From Pedobacter sp. Leaf170 (GTDB lineage Bacteria > Bacteroidota > Bacteroidia > Sphingobacteriales > Sphingobacteriaceae), in assembly GCF_920984665.1 (NCBI RefSeq), contig NZ_CAKLBP010000001.1:524858-588857 (forward strand): 64,000 bases of DNA, given 5' to 3'. The notes below the pieces were generated by a model that saw only the letters and a list, made by a program, of their open reading frames with translations, was not told where the DNA came from and did not search any database. Numbering within the stretch: the stretch's first letter is position 1; each line of letters opens with the position of its first letter. This document shows, piece by piece, positions 36,624 to 46,404 of the stretch. The position numbers and the translations under genes are program-made.

Positions 36624-39089
36624 TTATGCAATTTTAGCTTCTTTTCTTCTTCTGAAAATAGATAGTAAGAAACCTATAACCATTACAATAGTACCTGCCC
36701 AATAAAGGTTTATAAAAGGAAATTCAATCGCCTTAAACACCACCCAATCCTTTGCTTGCTGAGGTTTTTCAAAAATCTGAAGTTCAACTTTCTTCTCATC
36801 AGGCAATACACGGGTAAAACGGAATTTTAAATCCAATTCGTCAATCTTCCGGCCAAAATCAAATGTATTGTTTCCTTTAATTAAAAAAATTGGCTCCGTA
36901 TTATAAATTTTTCCGCTTGAATTAATTTCTAAAGGCAAACCGACTGCAAAATCACCTTTTGCTAAAGCTAAATCTTTAGCTACAGGTTTATTATTTAAGC
37001 CTTTAACGGTAATAATTCCACTCGAAGTGTGAACAGTGTCTCCCTCTGAAACCTTTATAATACGAGGTGCTTTATAGTTTTCATCATCCGAATGACCTTC
37101 ATGATCATCGTGAGATTCTTTCCTAATGGCTGCACTGGTAATGTGCGTATACACATCATAAGTTAAGTAATGTTTTGTATCAGGAGATGCGATTAAACCC
37201 ATCTTTTCATTATCCTGTACATGTGGATGTAAATCAAAGTCTTCCTTAACCTTGCCTTCCTTATCCATTACTTTAAAATTTAAAGTGTACGTGGTATTTG
37301 GCGCCTGCACTGTATCGCTAACATAAGTTACAGTGTACTTGCCCATCTGCTTAGGCTCATTTTTGTAAAGCATAATATTTTCACCAGGCTTCTCAGTTTT
37401 TTCAAAATCCTTAACCGGAATAAAATTATTACTGTTAATGGATAAAGGCTTATTGGTTGCCGCTGAAATTAAAGCACCAAGAATTAACAATGCAAAACCA
37501 ATATGCGCTACTGCAGAACCTGCCAATTTTGCCTTTCCACCAAAAGCCTGATATAAAATACTGGCATTAGATAAAATAGCAAACATACAGCTGAAAGTAA
37601 TCAGAATGTACATGGTGTTGGTGTAGATATCAGTTATGTACACAACTGCAGCGGTTATAACTAACGAGAATAAAATTGCCGAAACTAAGCTACTGTAAAA
37701 TTTACGCGGGTCGGTTCTTTTGTATTTCAAGTATTGAGAAAAACCTGAAATTAAGGTAATCAAGACCGCAAAGGGTGCCTGCCATTGATTGTAATATTTT
37801 ATTGCATCAATTGGAGGAGAAAAATTAGTGCCAAAAGCTTTATTAAACACCGGTACTGAAGTAGAAAATATAACCTGAATACAGGCAACTGTTACTACTA
37901 AAGCGCCAATAAACATCCAAAATTCGCGAGAATAAGTTTCTTCATCTTTAGTTGTTATTGGAAGTTCTTTCCATCGTTTTACGATTAAAACAGCTGCGAT
38001 AACAGCAAATACAACATTATATAATACGAGATGGCCGAACATGCCCAAATCTGTAAATGAGTGTACAGATGTATCGCCTAATATGCCACTTCTGGTTAAG
38101 AATGATGCGTAAAGCACCAACAAGAAACTTAAAAATACCAATACAATTGCCGTAAAATAAGCATGGCCAGTATTTTTAAAGGCAATCATTACGTGTACCG
38201 CACCAATTAAGGTTAACCATGGGATTAATGATGCATTTTCAACCGGATCCCAGGCCCAGAAACCACCAAAGTTTAGTGCCTCGTAAGCCCAGAAAGAACC
38301 CATAATAATTCCCGTTCCTAAAATCATAACCGCGAAAAGCGTCCATGGCATTGCAGGCTTAATCCACTCTTTATATCTTTTTTGCCATAAAGCAGCAATT
38401 GCGTAAGCAAATGGAACTACCATACTTGCAAAACCTAAGAATAATGTTGGCGGGTGAATAACCATCCAATAATTTTGCAGTAATGGATTTAAACCTTTAC
38501 CATCGGTTATAAATTTAAGGTAGTTTTTAAAATTTTCCGGATTAGCAAAAACCACAGGAGCCTGCGATTTTAAGTCTACTGCATCTCTTAACAGGATAAA
38601 TGGAGAACTTCCGATTCTTTCGCCAAAAATTTCAACACCTAATAACATCGATGTTAAAAATACTTGAGAAAATGCAACAACTGCCATTACCGGGCTTTCC
38701 CAATCTTTGGCTTTCCAGATTAATAAAGCACCTAAAAACGATTGCCAAAATGCCCAAAGCCAAAAGCTTCCTTCTTGTCCTTCCCAAAAAGCAGAAATGA
38801 TATAATAAACAGGAAGTTGTTTTGATGAATGATCGTAAACGTAGTTGTACTCGTAGTAATGACCTAAAATTAGGTAGAACAATACCGAACCTATGCCAAT
38901 AATACTGGCCCAGTTAACTAAAAATCCAATTCGCCCGAGATTTCTCCAGGATTTATCTTCTAAATTTTTATCGCGACTAGCATAAAAGTATGCAATTGTT
39001 GAAAGTAACGATGCACTAAACGCCAATACAATAAAAAACTGTCCGATTTTACCCGGTAACAGGTTTTCGCCTACAAATTGAATATCCAT
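36624..39089 (-). CDS. ccmF: Cytochrome c maturation protein CcmF
   Basis: An 821-residue polytopic membrane protein, part of the System I haem lyase. The WWD haem-handling motif is seen as GGFWAWDPVENASLIPWL (about residues 268-285), after about seven helices; a large periplasmic domain (about 540-780) precedes the last helix near 790-810. CcmF attaches haem from CcmE to apocytochrome c. It lies four bases after ccmE. The family is usually about 650 residues in proteobacteria; the longer periplasmic part is common in Bacteroidota. Confidence 0.94.
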   Translation of the reverse strand: MDIQFVGENLLPGKIGQFFIVLAFSASLLSTIAYFYASRDKNLEDKSWRNLGRIGFLVNWASIIGIGSVLFYLILGHYYEYNYVYDHSSKQLPVYYIISAFWEGQEGSFWLWAFWQSFLGALLIWKAKDWESPVMAVVAFSQVFLTSMLLGVEIFGERIGSSPFILLRDAVDLKSQAPVVFANPENFKNYLKFITDGKGLNPLLQNYWMVIHPPTLFLGFASMVVPFAYAIAALWQKRYKEWIKPAMPWTLFAVMILGTGIIMGSFWAYEALNFGGFWAWDPVENASLIPWLTLIGAVHVMIAFKNTGHAYFTAIVLVFLSFLLVLYASFLTRSGILGDTSVHSFTDLGMFGHLVLYNVVFAVIAAVLIVKRWKELPITTKDEETYSREFWMFIGALVVTVACIQVIFSTSVPVFNKAFGTNFSPPIDAIKYYNQWQAPFAVLITLISGFSQYLKYKRTDPRKFYSSLVSAILFSLVITAAVVYITDIYTNTMYILITFSCMFAILSNASILYQAFGGKAKLAGSAVAHIGFALLILGALISAATNKPLSINSNNFIPVKDFEKTEKPGENIMLYKNEPKQMGKYTVTYVSDTVQAPNTTYTLNFKVMDKEGKVKEDFDLHPHVQDNEKMGLIASPDTKHYLTYDVYTHITSAAIRKESHDDHEGHSDDENYKAPRIIKVSEGDTVHTSSGIITVKGLNNKPVAKDLALAKGDFAVGLPLEINSSGKIYNTEPIFLIKGNNTFDFGRKIDELDLKFRFTRVLPDEKKVELQIFEKPQQAKDWVVFKAIEFPFINLYWAGTIVMVIGFLLSIFRRRKEAKIA

Positions 39090-39093
39090 TAAA

Positions 39094-39528
39094 TTAATTA
39101 TATTTTTTCTCGCCGTATTTTCCTACCGTATCCACCTTGCCATCTTTGTTGATTTCAACCAAATTATCGTTGTATTTAGACGGGCATTTCATTAATATTT
39201 TCGACGCATAAAATTTGTCCTTATTCATTTTACCGATAAGCACTAATTTTTCAGATTTTTCAAAATCCTGTGGCTTCGTTCCATTGTAAACAATTTCACG
39301 CACCTCTCCTTTTTCATCTTTCATGTGAAAACCGAAGTGGTTTGGGTCTTTCATGGCATCATAATAAGTACCTTTAGATTTTTCCCAATAGCCCATTACA
39401 TGCTCCTCTTTACCAGAAGTTGATGCTTCGTTAAAATTTGAATAAGTATCAGTATTTGCATTTAAGCTAAATAAGATTCCCACAGAAATTGCAATGGTAA
39501 TCAATCCAATTATTGCACTTTTTTTCAT
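39094..39528 (-). CDS. ccmE: Cytochrome c maturation protein CcmE, CxxxY variant
   Basis: The haem chaperone of System I, 144 residues from ATG 39528. I prefer this start to the longer 39558 alternative because the membrane anchor KKSAIIGLITIAISVGILF then begins at residue 2 and a TATCTTTG promoter box spans the longer start. An OB-fold follows. The haem-binding motif is C115-P-S-K-Y119 (CxxxY), not the proteobacterial HxxxY. The CxxxY form is known from archaea and some bacteria whose System I lacks CcmH. Directly upstream of ccmF. Confidence 0.88.
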   Translation of the reverse strand: MKKSAIIGLITIAISVGILFSLNANTDTYSNFNEASTSGKEEHVMGYWEKSKGTYYDAMKDPNHFGFHMKDEKGEVREIVYNGTKPQDFEKSEKLVLIGKMNKDKFYASKILMKCPSKYNDNLVEINKDGKVDTVGKYGEKKYN

Positions 39529-39555
39529 TTTATATGTTGTTTCAAAAGCTGGCAA

Positions 39556-39563
39556 CAAAGATA
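39556..39563 (-). promoter_or_regulatory. Candidate -7 box TATCTTTG for ccmE-ccmF
   Basis: TATCTTTG on the minus strand lies 27 bases before the ATG at 39528, a usual distance. It fits the Bacteroidota TAnnTTTG consensus and supports the shorter ccmE start. Confidence 0.5.
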
Positions 39564-39790
39564 GAAAAATAGCCTTAGCGAATATTCTTTTACATTTTTC
39601 TTGTCTTTATATTGACAATTAGCTGATGATTTGTATGATTAAAAATCATTTGCCTAGTCTATTTATAACTATTCTAAAGAAAAGGCTTAATAATTTCTGA
39701 TTTGCCTAAAAAACTGCTTATAAATCTTTAAGTTTGGCCAACTAAAATCGTTCCCCGATTTACATCCCAGGCAAAACCTAATTTCTTATT

Positions 39791-40474
39791 ATGATGAACC
39801 TTAAACAGTTCTATAAACTTTTACTATTTCTTGTTATAGTACCTATATTAAGCTCGTGCTTTGAAGTTGTTGAAGAGATTTCTATGCGAAATGATGGCAC
39901 CGGCGATGTTTTATTAACAATAAATTTGAGCCAAAGCAAAACTAAAATTGCATCGGTTATGCTTTTAGATAGTGTGCAGGGCTACAAAGTACCCAGCAAG
40001 CAAAAAATTCAGCAAGAATTAGCTGAAGCGGTTGCCTATCTTAAAAAAGCTGAAGGCATTACAAATGTAAAAAGCACAGCTGATTTTAATAACTATATCG
40101 CCACCATCAGTTTTACCTTTAAAGATGTTTCAAACATCAACAACATTACAAAAAACATTCTGGCCAGGCAAAAAATTAAGGCAACCAACACATCATCTTA
40201 CAGTTATAATAAAGCCGCTAAAACATTTTCAAGGAAATACCAGTCTGTTAGCACTGCCAAAACTGAGTTTAACAAACTAAAAAACCAAGATAAAGCGGTA
40301 TTTAATGGCGCTAACTACACCAGTATTTATCGTTTTGAAACTCCCATAGCAAGTGCCAGTAATCCTTTATCAAATCTATCTAAAACTAAAAAAGCCGTAA
40401 TGCTTAAAAGCCGCATTACCGATTTAATAAATGGAAAAATTAACGTCTCCAATCAAATACAATTATCTAAATAA
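39791..40474 (+). CDS. Lipoprotein of unknown function
   Basis: A 227-residue protein with a lipoprotein signal (IVPILSSC, lipidated Cys near residue 23). Lys, Ser and Asn are frequent and a beta-rich body is likely. It ends one base before the next gene, which encodes a large secreted protein, and a third such gene follows, so the three appear to form an operon. No named family is recognised. Confidence 0.65.
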   Translation: MMNLKQFYKLLLFLVIVPILSSCFEVVEEISMRNDGTGDVLLTINLSQSKTKIASVMLLDSVQGYKVPSKQKIQQELAEAVAYLKKAEGITNVKSTADFNNYIATISFTFKDVSNINNITKNILARQKIKATNTSSYSYNKAAKTFSRKYQSVSTAKTEFNKLKNQDKAVFNGANYTSIYRFETPIASASNPLSNLSKTKKAVMLKSRITDLINGKINVSNQIQLSK

Positions 40475-40475
40475 A

Positions 40476-42506
40476 ATGAAAAAACTGCTCATCGCTCTGG
40501 TAATTTTAATAAGCGCCAAACTTACTTACGCTCAAGATTTGGTTAAGAAAATACCTGCAAATGCCTTTACAGTAGCTACTATTAAGGGTAATAATGTTTT
40601 CAAGTTGATGTTTGTTAAAGATTTTAACGAATCTTTTGTGGGCAAAAAACTACTTGCAGAAACTTCTAAATCGCTCGATAAAAACTTTACAAGCATTGAA
40701 GATTTCGGCATCAATCTCGATAAAAACATGTATTACTTCAATCAGTTAAATGATAGTATTACATACAATTGTTTTCTTATCCCGCTTAAGGATGCTAACA
40801 AGTTTGAAAGTTTAATTAATAACAAGGAAAATAAAATAAATACGAATGGCGACATCAGAACGATGATTTTGCCAGACAGCACCAGCATAATTAAATGGAA
40901 TAATAATATGATGTATTTCGTAACCGGAAGCATTAAAAGTTCTTTTTTTGCTGATTCTGTTAAATCGGCGAAATACGGAATTAAAGATGTAAGGTTTCAA
41001 AGCAAGTACGATTATGCCAACGATAGTGCAGTAGTTGCTGTAGATTCTACCTACATCACCACAATTGATGAACCTGTTATGGTGGAAGATGTAGAAGCAC
41101 CGCCGGTTATTAAAGCTAAAGTTCAGAAAAAGGCAGTTACAAAAAAGGGGGCAATATCAAAAGCTAAAGCCAAAAAAGGTTCTGCAAAGAGGAAGGCAAC
41201 AGCCAAAGCCAAAAAAGTTCAGCCAAAAATTGTAGAGGAAGAGGAAGCTGTTATTATGACGGATACCATGGGCGATGATACTACAGTAACAAAAAATTAT
41301 GATGAGCAATACGATGAATATCAAAAAGAAAGAGCTGAACAAGATGCAAAAATGAAGCGGCTGGCTTTCGTTTGGATGACCGAACAGGCAGATAAGGTAT
41401 TTGCTGGAAATTACGAATCTATCGAAAACAATAAATCTTATACTTCAAGTTTGGATAATAAAGCAATTGCCGAACTTTGGGTTTCGAGTTTACAAGATGT
41501 TTATAATTCTATCGCACCAGAATTTGGCACATACGGCAAAGCCGGAATAATGAAAGGTTATGGCAGTTTAAATGCAAAACTGTTTATGGATGGTAAAAGT
41601 TTTCGCATTTCTACAGGTTTAGAATTGGCCAAAGAACAAGCTGATGCCTACAAAAAAATAATGAACAGGAAACTGAACAAAAAATTCCTGAAATATGTAG
41701 ACAGCGAAAAAGCAATTGGTTTTATGGGTTATTCTATCGATACCAAAGCCTATTTAGAAGAATTTCCGAAGCTTATAAAACAAACCTATGGTTCTTTTTT
41801 AGGCAAAAGTTTAGATGAAGAAATTGAATTAGGAATTGATTTATTTTCTATTTTGTTAGATGAAGAAGCGGTTAGTGAGGTAATAAAAGGAGATGCTTTA
41901 TTTGTTATCAACGGATTAAACAGCAAAGATGTGACTTACACATCATACGAGTATGATGATGATTATAACCGTAAAGAGGTAACCAAAACCAAGAAAGAAA
42001 CACTGCCAGATTTCTTATTCATGTTTTCTTCAGAAGATAATAGATTGATGAACAAGTTGATTAAATATGGCATTAACAAAAGTTATGTAAGTGTTAAAGA
42101 AAACATCTATAAAATCGAAGAGAAAAAAAGTCCGGTAGATATTTATTTTATGATTAAAGATGGGATTGTGTTTTTTGGCAATTCTTTAATTGAAATGCAA
42201 AGCATTAGCAATAACAGCTTTAATGCTTCACCTAGCAAAATGCACAAAAATTTATTGGCTAAAAATAACTTCAGTTTTTTATTTAACGCTAAAAATTTGG
42301 TTGGTAAAGTGCCGTCAGAAGAATTTGGAGGCGAAGAAACCGCTAAAAAATTTAACGAAACTTTGGGGAAGATGGGGAATGTGTATATGAAATCTAACCC
42401 AATTAAAGGAAATCTGGTTTCGGCTGATATTAGTGCTGAAATACCAAACGGACATGAAAATGCTTTAAAATATTTGTTTTCTTTAATAGAGAATGCAGCT
42501 AAATAG
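40476..42506 (+). CDS. Secreted DUF4836-like protein with basic low-complexity insert
   Basis: I place the start at ATG 40476, one base after the preceding stop, since the product then opens with a signal peptide (1-19, ending in TYA). The 676-residue protein has IPANAFTVATIKGNN near the start, which resembles DUF4836-type proteins of Bacteroidota. Residues 212-251 are a Lys/Ala-rich, histone-tail-like stretch (KAKAKKGSAKRKATAKAKK), bounded by acidic segments. Function unknown; a periplasmic or surface location is expected. Confidence 0.65.
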   Translation: MKKLLIALVILISAKLTYAQDLVKKIPANAFTVATIKGNNVFKLMFVKDFNESFVGKKLLAETSKSLDKNFTSIEDFGINLDKNMYYFNQLNDSITYNCFLIPLKDANKFESLINNKENKINTNGDIRTMILPDSTSIIKWNNNMMYFVTGSIKSSFFADSVKSAKYGIKDVRFQSKYDYANDSAVVAVDSTYITTIDEPVMVEDVEAPPVIKAKVQKKAVTKKGAISKAKAKKGSAKRKATAKAKKVQPKIVEEEEAVIMTDTMGDDTTVTKNYDEQYDEYQKERAEQDAKMKRLAFVWMTEQADKVFAGNYESIENNKSYTSSLDNKAIAELWVSSLQDVYNSIAPEFGTYGKAGIMKGYGSLNAKLFMDGKSFRISTGLELAKEQADAYKKIMNRKLNKKFLKYVDSEKAIGFMGYSIDTKAYLEEFPKLIKQTYGSFLGKSLDEEIELGIDLFSILLDEEAVSEVIKGDALFVINGLNSKDVTYTSYEYDDDYNRKEVTKTKKETLPDFLFMFSSEDNRLMNKLIKYGINKSYVSVKENIYKIEEKKSPVDIYFMIKDGIVFFGNSLIEMQSISNNSFNASPSKMHKNLLAKNNFSFLFNAKNLVGKVPSEEFGGEETAKKFNETLGKMGNVYMKSNPIKGNLVSADISAEIPNGHENALKYLFSLIENAAK

Positions 42507-42576
42507 AAATTATAAGCATAGATAAAACACGTAATTACTCGTAGTTAAAAGGTGTTTATCTGTAGCAAAATACATT

Positions 42577-43926
42577 ATGAAGAAATTTTTAAAAATAATG
42601 GCAGCGATAATATTATCGCTGCTTATTTTTTTTGTTGGTGCTTTTAAGTACAGGCAATACCAGGCCAATCAGGTTGCTATACCTAAAAATTCGACTTCGC
42701 TGATAAAAGTTAATGTAGATGAAATTTATAAAAGCCTTGCTTTAAATATGATTTCTAACCCAGGCTTTTATTTAAAATCCGGCCCAAAAACCGATCAAAA
42801 AATAAATTTTAATAGCTTAAACCACGGACTAAAAATTAAGGCCAGCATTTATTTTTATACCATTCAAAACCAATCTTCATCCGCTTTCTTTTCAAGGTTT
42901 TCTGTTAAAGATTACAAAGAGTTTGAAAGTTTTTTAAAAAACGTTCTTCATTTCAAAATTACCAAAGCAACAAACGGATTAGGTTTGGCTAAATCTAAAA
43001 TTGGCAACGTTGTTATTTTGTATAATGAACAAGCAGCCGCCCTGGTTATAACAAATGAAATAGCCAATTATGATTTGATATTAAACGATATTCTAAAAGA
43101 AAAGAATTTTGAAACTATCAAGAAAACCAAGTTCAAGAGCATAATTGACAATCATAAACACATTTGCTATCAAAATGAAAATAACGTTACAGAATTAAAT
43201 TTTAATAGTGGAAATGTTGTTTTCACCGGAATTTTCAATCAACCTAAAGGACTAATATTTAAGGAAAATTCAAATCATCGCAGCGCAAATAAAAACGCTG
43301 CAGTAAGTTTTTGGCTAAATGCTAATTTTTTACCGGCTCCAAACAGACGCTACAATTTTAAAAATACAATTTTGGAGAGCGATAGCTTGGCAAAATACTT
43401 TAAGGGTTATATTGATTTAGAATGGCTAAATACAACCCAACAAACCGATTCGGTAATTACTTACGATTATAACGATAATTTTGAGAAGGTTGAAAAAATA
43501 ACGCTTCAAGCAAAGGAAATTCCAAATCTGGTTATAAATATAAATGCTGATGCGCCAGGATTAAAAAACTACCTAAACCGCCAAAATTATATTAATCCAG
43601 ATAGTTTAACACTAAACAAAACCATATTCCCATTGTACAAAATATATGTTGGAGGCAATACTAAACAATTGGTTTTAAGTACAAATAAAAAAATATCTAC
43701 CACCAATACATTTGAAAAAGCGAATAATTTTTTTGCCATGAATGTCGATTTCGAGCAAGTTAACAAGCAAATAAACCAACCAATGTTTAGCCGATATCTT
43801 AAAGATTTTAAAAAATTAAATGCCGAAGGAAAAAAAACCGAGTATGGTAAAATTGTAATAGAGGCTCAATTATCTTTAATAAATGAAAATATTAACGCCT
43901 TATTTCAGCTGGCTAATGGTTTTTAA
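42577..43926 (+). CDS. Membrane-anchored hypothetical protein
   Basis: A 449-residue protein with one N-terminal helix (about 6-24) followed by a basic FKYRQYQ segment, so the bulk is probably periplasmic. IPKNSTSLIKVNVDEIYKSL after the helix resembles the opening of the upstream 676-residue protein, so the two may be distant relatives. It follows that gene after 70 bases. No named domain is recognised with certainty. Confidence 0.6.
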   Translation: MKKFLKIMAAIILSLLIFFVGAFKYRQYQANQVAIPKNSTSLIKVNVDEIYKSLALNMISNPGFYLKSGPKTDQKINFNSLNHGLKIKASIYFYTIQNQSSSAFFSRFSVKDYKEFESFLKNVLHFKITKATNGLGLAKSKIGNVVILYNEQAAALVITNEIANYDLILNDILKEKNFETIKKTKFKSIIDNHKHICYQNENNVTELNFNSGNVVFTGIFNQPKGLIFKENSNHRSANKNAAVSFWLNANFLPAPNRRYNFKNTILESDSLAKYFKGYIDLEWLNTTQQTDSVITYDYNDNFEKVEKITLQAKEIPNLVININADAPGLKNYLNRQNYINPDSLTLNKTIFPLYKIYVGGNTKQLVLSTNKKISTTNTFEKANNFFAMNVDFEQVNKQINQPMFSRYLKDFKKLNAEGKKTEYGKIVIEAQLSLINENINALFQLANGF

Positions 43927-43981
43927 ACAAACAGCCTCAAAATATCTTAAAATTTGTAAATTAACTTCAAAAATCTCATAA

Positions 43982-45586
43982 ATGCTTCACGATAATTTAA
44001 TCCTGATTCTTGTTTTACTTCTTGCGGTAACCTTATTGGTTATGGTTGGCCAGAAAATAAAAATTTCTTACCCCATATTTTTGGTTTTAGCTGGTTTGGC
44101 AATCGGATTTATTCCGGGTATGCCACATTTAACAATCGACCCAAATATGGTTTTCCTGCTATTTTTACCACCGCTACTTTACGAGGCTGCCTGGTTTACC
44201 TCTTGGAAAGATTTTTGGGAATACAAAGGCGCCATCTTTTTAATGGCCGTTGGATTGGTTTTCATAACCTCCGTTGCCGTGGCTTACGCTTCAGTAGCTT
44301 TTATACCTGGTTTTACATTAGCGTTAGGTTTTTTACTGGGCGGAATCGTTTCTCCGCCCGATGCAGTTGCCGCAGCAGCAGTTTTAAAAGGTTTAAAAAT
44401 CCCCAAAACCGTTACGGCATTGTTAGAAGGCGAAAGTTTGGTAAACGATGCATCCAGTTTAATTGTATTTAAATTTGCTTTGGCAACAGTTATAAGTGGC
44501 ACATTTGTATTACAAGATGCAGCCGCCAGCTTTGTTTCTGTAGCTGGTTTAGGCATTATTATCGGCTTGGCAATTGGCGGCATATTTTATGCAGTACATC
44601 GCTTTTTACCCACTACAGATAACATAGATACCGTTTTAACGCTCCTTACACCTTATTTCATGTACATCGTAGCAGAGCATTTTGAGGCATCGGGTGTAAT
44701 GGCTGTTGTTTCTGGTGGCTTACTGCTTTCAAGCCAATCACATGTAATTTTAACATCTCAATCCCGCATCAAAACAGTCTCCGTTTGGTCTGCTTTGGTA
44801 TTTATGCTTAATGGCGTAGTTTTTATATTAATTGGTTTAGCCTTGCCCGATATTGTAAACGGTTTAGGTCCAGATTACCCAATTTTAAAAGCCATAGGTT
44901 ATGGAGCAGGCATTAGCGTTTTAGCTTTGGTGGTGCGCATGTTATGGTTAATATCTACAGCAGGCATTACCCAACTTTTAAATAAAAAAACCCGGGTTCG
45001 TTATAAAGACCTGACCTGGCATTCATTCGTGGTAATCATTTATGCCGGCATGCGTGGCGTGGTTTCATTAGCCGCAGCGCTTTCTATTCCGGTTATGATT
45101 TCTGAACAAATCCCATTTCCGCTTAGAAATTTAATACTCTTCATAACCTTTGTTGTAATTTTTATTACGCTGGTTGTTCAGGGCTTAACACTTCCATTCG
45201 TTATTAAATTATTAAATATTCCTGAACCTAAAAGTAAGCTCTCTGAGCAAGAACAAACCAATCAAATTAAACTTAAATTAATCGACCTTTCTTTAGATAA
45301 ATTGAATGCTGATTACCGAGACCAATGCACCCATAACGAGTTAATGGTAAATTTAAAAGCAGAATTGCAACACTCTTTAAACGAGAAAAAAGGCACCATT
45401 CATGCTTTTAGAAAAGGCGATATCGATAGGCGGGATTTAAAAGCTTACCACGAAATTGTACTCGCATTAATCAAGGTACAAAGGGATGAACTCCATCATT
45501 TAAAGAAGAATAAAAACTACGACGATGAAGTAATTAGAAAGGAAGAATGGAGGTTGGATTTAGAAGAATTAGGGATTATTACTTAG
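43982..45586 (+). CDS. Na+/H+ antiporter, CPA1/NhaP family
   Basis: A 534-residue protein with about 12 membrane helices to residue 415. The transport-site helix contains SPPDAVAAAAVLKGL, then the CPA1 hallmark LLEGESLVNDASSLIVFKFA, and the MRGVVSLAAALSIP motif of helix 10-11. The hydrophilic C-terminus (about 415-534) is helical and charged, probably regulatory. It exchanges cytoplasmic Na+ (or K+) for protons to control pH and salt. Confidence 0.93.
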   Translation: MLHDNLILILVLLLAVTLLVMVGQKIKISYPIFLVLAGLAIGFIPGMPHLTIDPNMVFLLFLPPLLYEAAWFTSWKDFWEYKGAIFLMAVGLVFITSVAVAYASVAFIPGFTLALGFLLGGIVSPPDAVAAAAVLKGLKIPKTVTALLEGESLVNDASSLIVFKFALATVISGTFVLQDAAASFVSVAGLGIIIGLAIGGIFYAVHRFLPTTDNIDTVLTLLTPYFMYIVAEHFEASGVMAVVSGGLLLSSQSHVILTSQSRIKTVSVWSALVFMLNGVVFILIGLALPDIVNGLGPDYPILKAIGYGAGISVLALVVRMLWLISTAGITQLLNKKTRVRYKDLTWHSFVVIIYAGMRGVVSLAAALSIPVMISEQIPFPLRNLILFITFVVIFITLVVQGLTLPFVIKLLNIPEPKSKLSEQEQTNQIKLKLIDLSLDKLNADYRDQCTHNELMVNLKAELQHSLNEKKGTIHAFRKGDIDRRDLKAYHEIVLALIKVQRDELHHLKKNKNYDDEVIRKEEWRLDLEELGIIT

Positions 45587-45659
45587 TTATAGTGGCTTTT
45601 TCAAGTCATTACTTTAACTTCTTTTTGAAAATGAAGGGCCGAACGCTTTTCGGAAACGC

Positions 45660-45720
45660 CAGTCCCGCCATTCGCTATAGCCCTCATAAAAAATTCGGGG
45701 CTGCCGCTGCTGTCAGGTTT
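45660..45720. repeat. GCGGGACT-armed intergenic repeat, copy B (inverted)
   Basis: Read on the minus strand it opens AAACCTGACAGCAGCGG, has a different centre, and closes ATAGCGAATGGCGGGACTG. The arms match those of 62553-62672 almost exactly, and of 15278-15339 more loosely. Confidence 0.65.
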
Positions 45721-46146
45721 AAAAGGTAAAGTTTGTAGTGCTTCGGTTTAAGTGCAACGAACCTAAAATATTGATAACTAATTTCATGCTGAAGCACAAC
45801 CCATCCCGACACTTCGGCAAAGCATCTGCAACCGATGAAAAATCTGCCTATAATAAACAGGGACTCTTCGTTTCTTGTGATGACAAAATCCGCTATTCTG
45901 GATGTTAGTATAATGCAGCAGGAATATAAAATGAATAAGGATTTTAAATCCTCACTTATTAAAACTTCGTGATGCCTTTCAGAACATCTCGAAGAGCAAC
46001 AATCAAAGGAGATTGCTTCCCCGAATTGTCGGGGCAGGCTGTGCCTCGCAATGACGAACGTTCATGTATGACTCGCTAAACTGACCGTTGTTTTAAACCC
46101 GATTGATGTGGAAATACTTTTTAAATTGTAATGACGCAGATATCAT

Positions 46147-46212
46147 TGTCTTGCTGAGGTACGAAGCATCTGCAACCGATAAAACAGATTCTTCGTTCCT
46201 CAGAATGACAGA
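46147..46212. repeat. REP-like type 2 repeat
   Basis: TTGTCTTGCTGAGGTACGAAG and CTTCGTTCCTCAGAATGACA form imperfect arms around a 25-base centre. This is the type 2 counterpart of the CGTCATTGCGAGG family. Confidence 0.6.
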
Positions 46213-46310
46213 AGTTGTTTAAAAAAGATTGAAACGCCCGCCTGCCGGACGGGCAGGAAAGCGAGACTAACCCCAACCTACATCGAACTGAACTCTACCT
46301 TTTCTAAATA

Positions 46311-46349
46311 AAAAAATCCTTGCAAATTATACATCTGCAAGGATTTTTT
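46311..46349. terminator. Bidirectional terminator downstream of gdhA
   Basis: AAAAAATCCTTGCA (46311-46324) and TGCAAGGATTTTTT (46336-46349) pair over 14 bases around an 11-base loop. T-runs on either strand make it fit for gdhA (minus) and for read-through from the plus side. Confidence 0.88.
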
Positions 46350-46353
46350 TTAA

Positions 46354-46394
46354 AGATTGCCACATCTCGAAGAAAAATCGAGGTTCGCAATGAC
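46354..46394. repeat. Partial REP-like type 1 repeat
   Basis: GATTGCCACATCTCGAAG and CGAGGTTCGCAATGACG remain; the left outer arm is missing. It lies between the gdhA stop and its terminator. Confidence 0.6.
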
Positions 46395-46404
46395 GGCTAT
46401 TTGA

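Larger units (their letters stand above)
45587..46404. other. Repeat-filled intergenic region without genes
   Basis: This 818-base gap between the antiporter and gdhA holds no convincing ORF. It is a patchwork of short hairpin elements: the GCGGGACT-armed copy at 45660-45720, type 2 REP-like fragments (TTCATGCTGAAGC near 45785 and CTTGCTGAGGTACGAAGCATCT near 46150), small GC-rich hairpins (CCCCGAATTGTCGGGG at 46020; CCTGCCGGACGGGCAGG at 46242), a terminator and a partial type 1 repeat. Confidence 0.7.

Noticed and set aside
45547..45729. 60-codon plus-strand ORF after the antiporter
   Set aside because: It overlaps the antiporter 3' end and runs through the GCGGGACT-armed repeat; no signs of coding.
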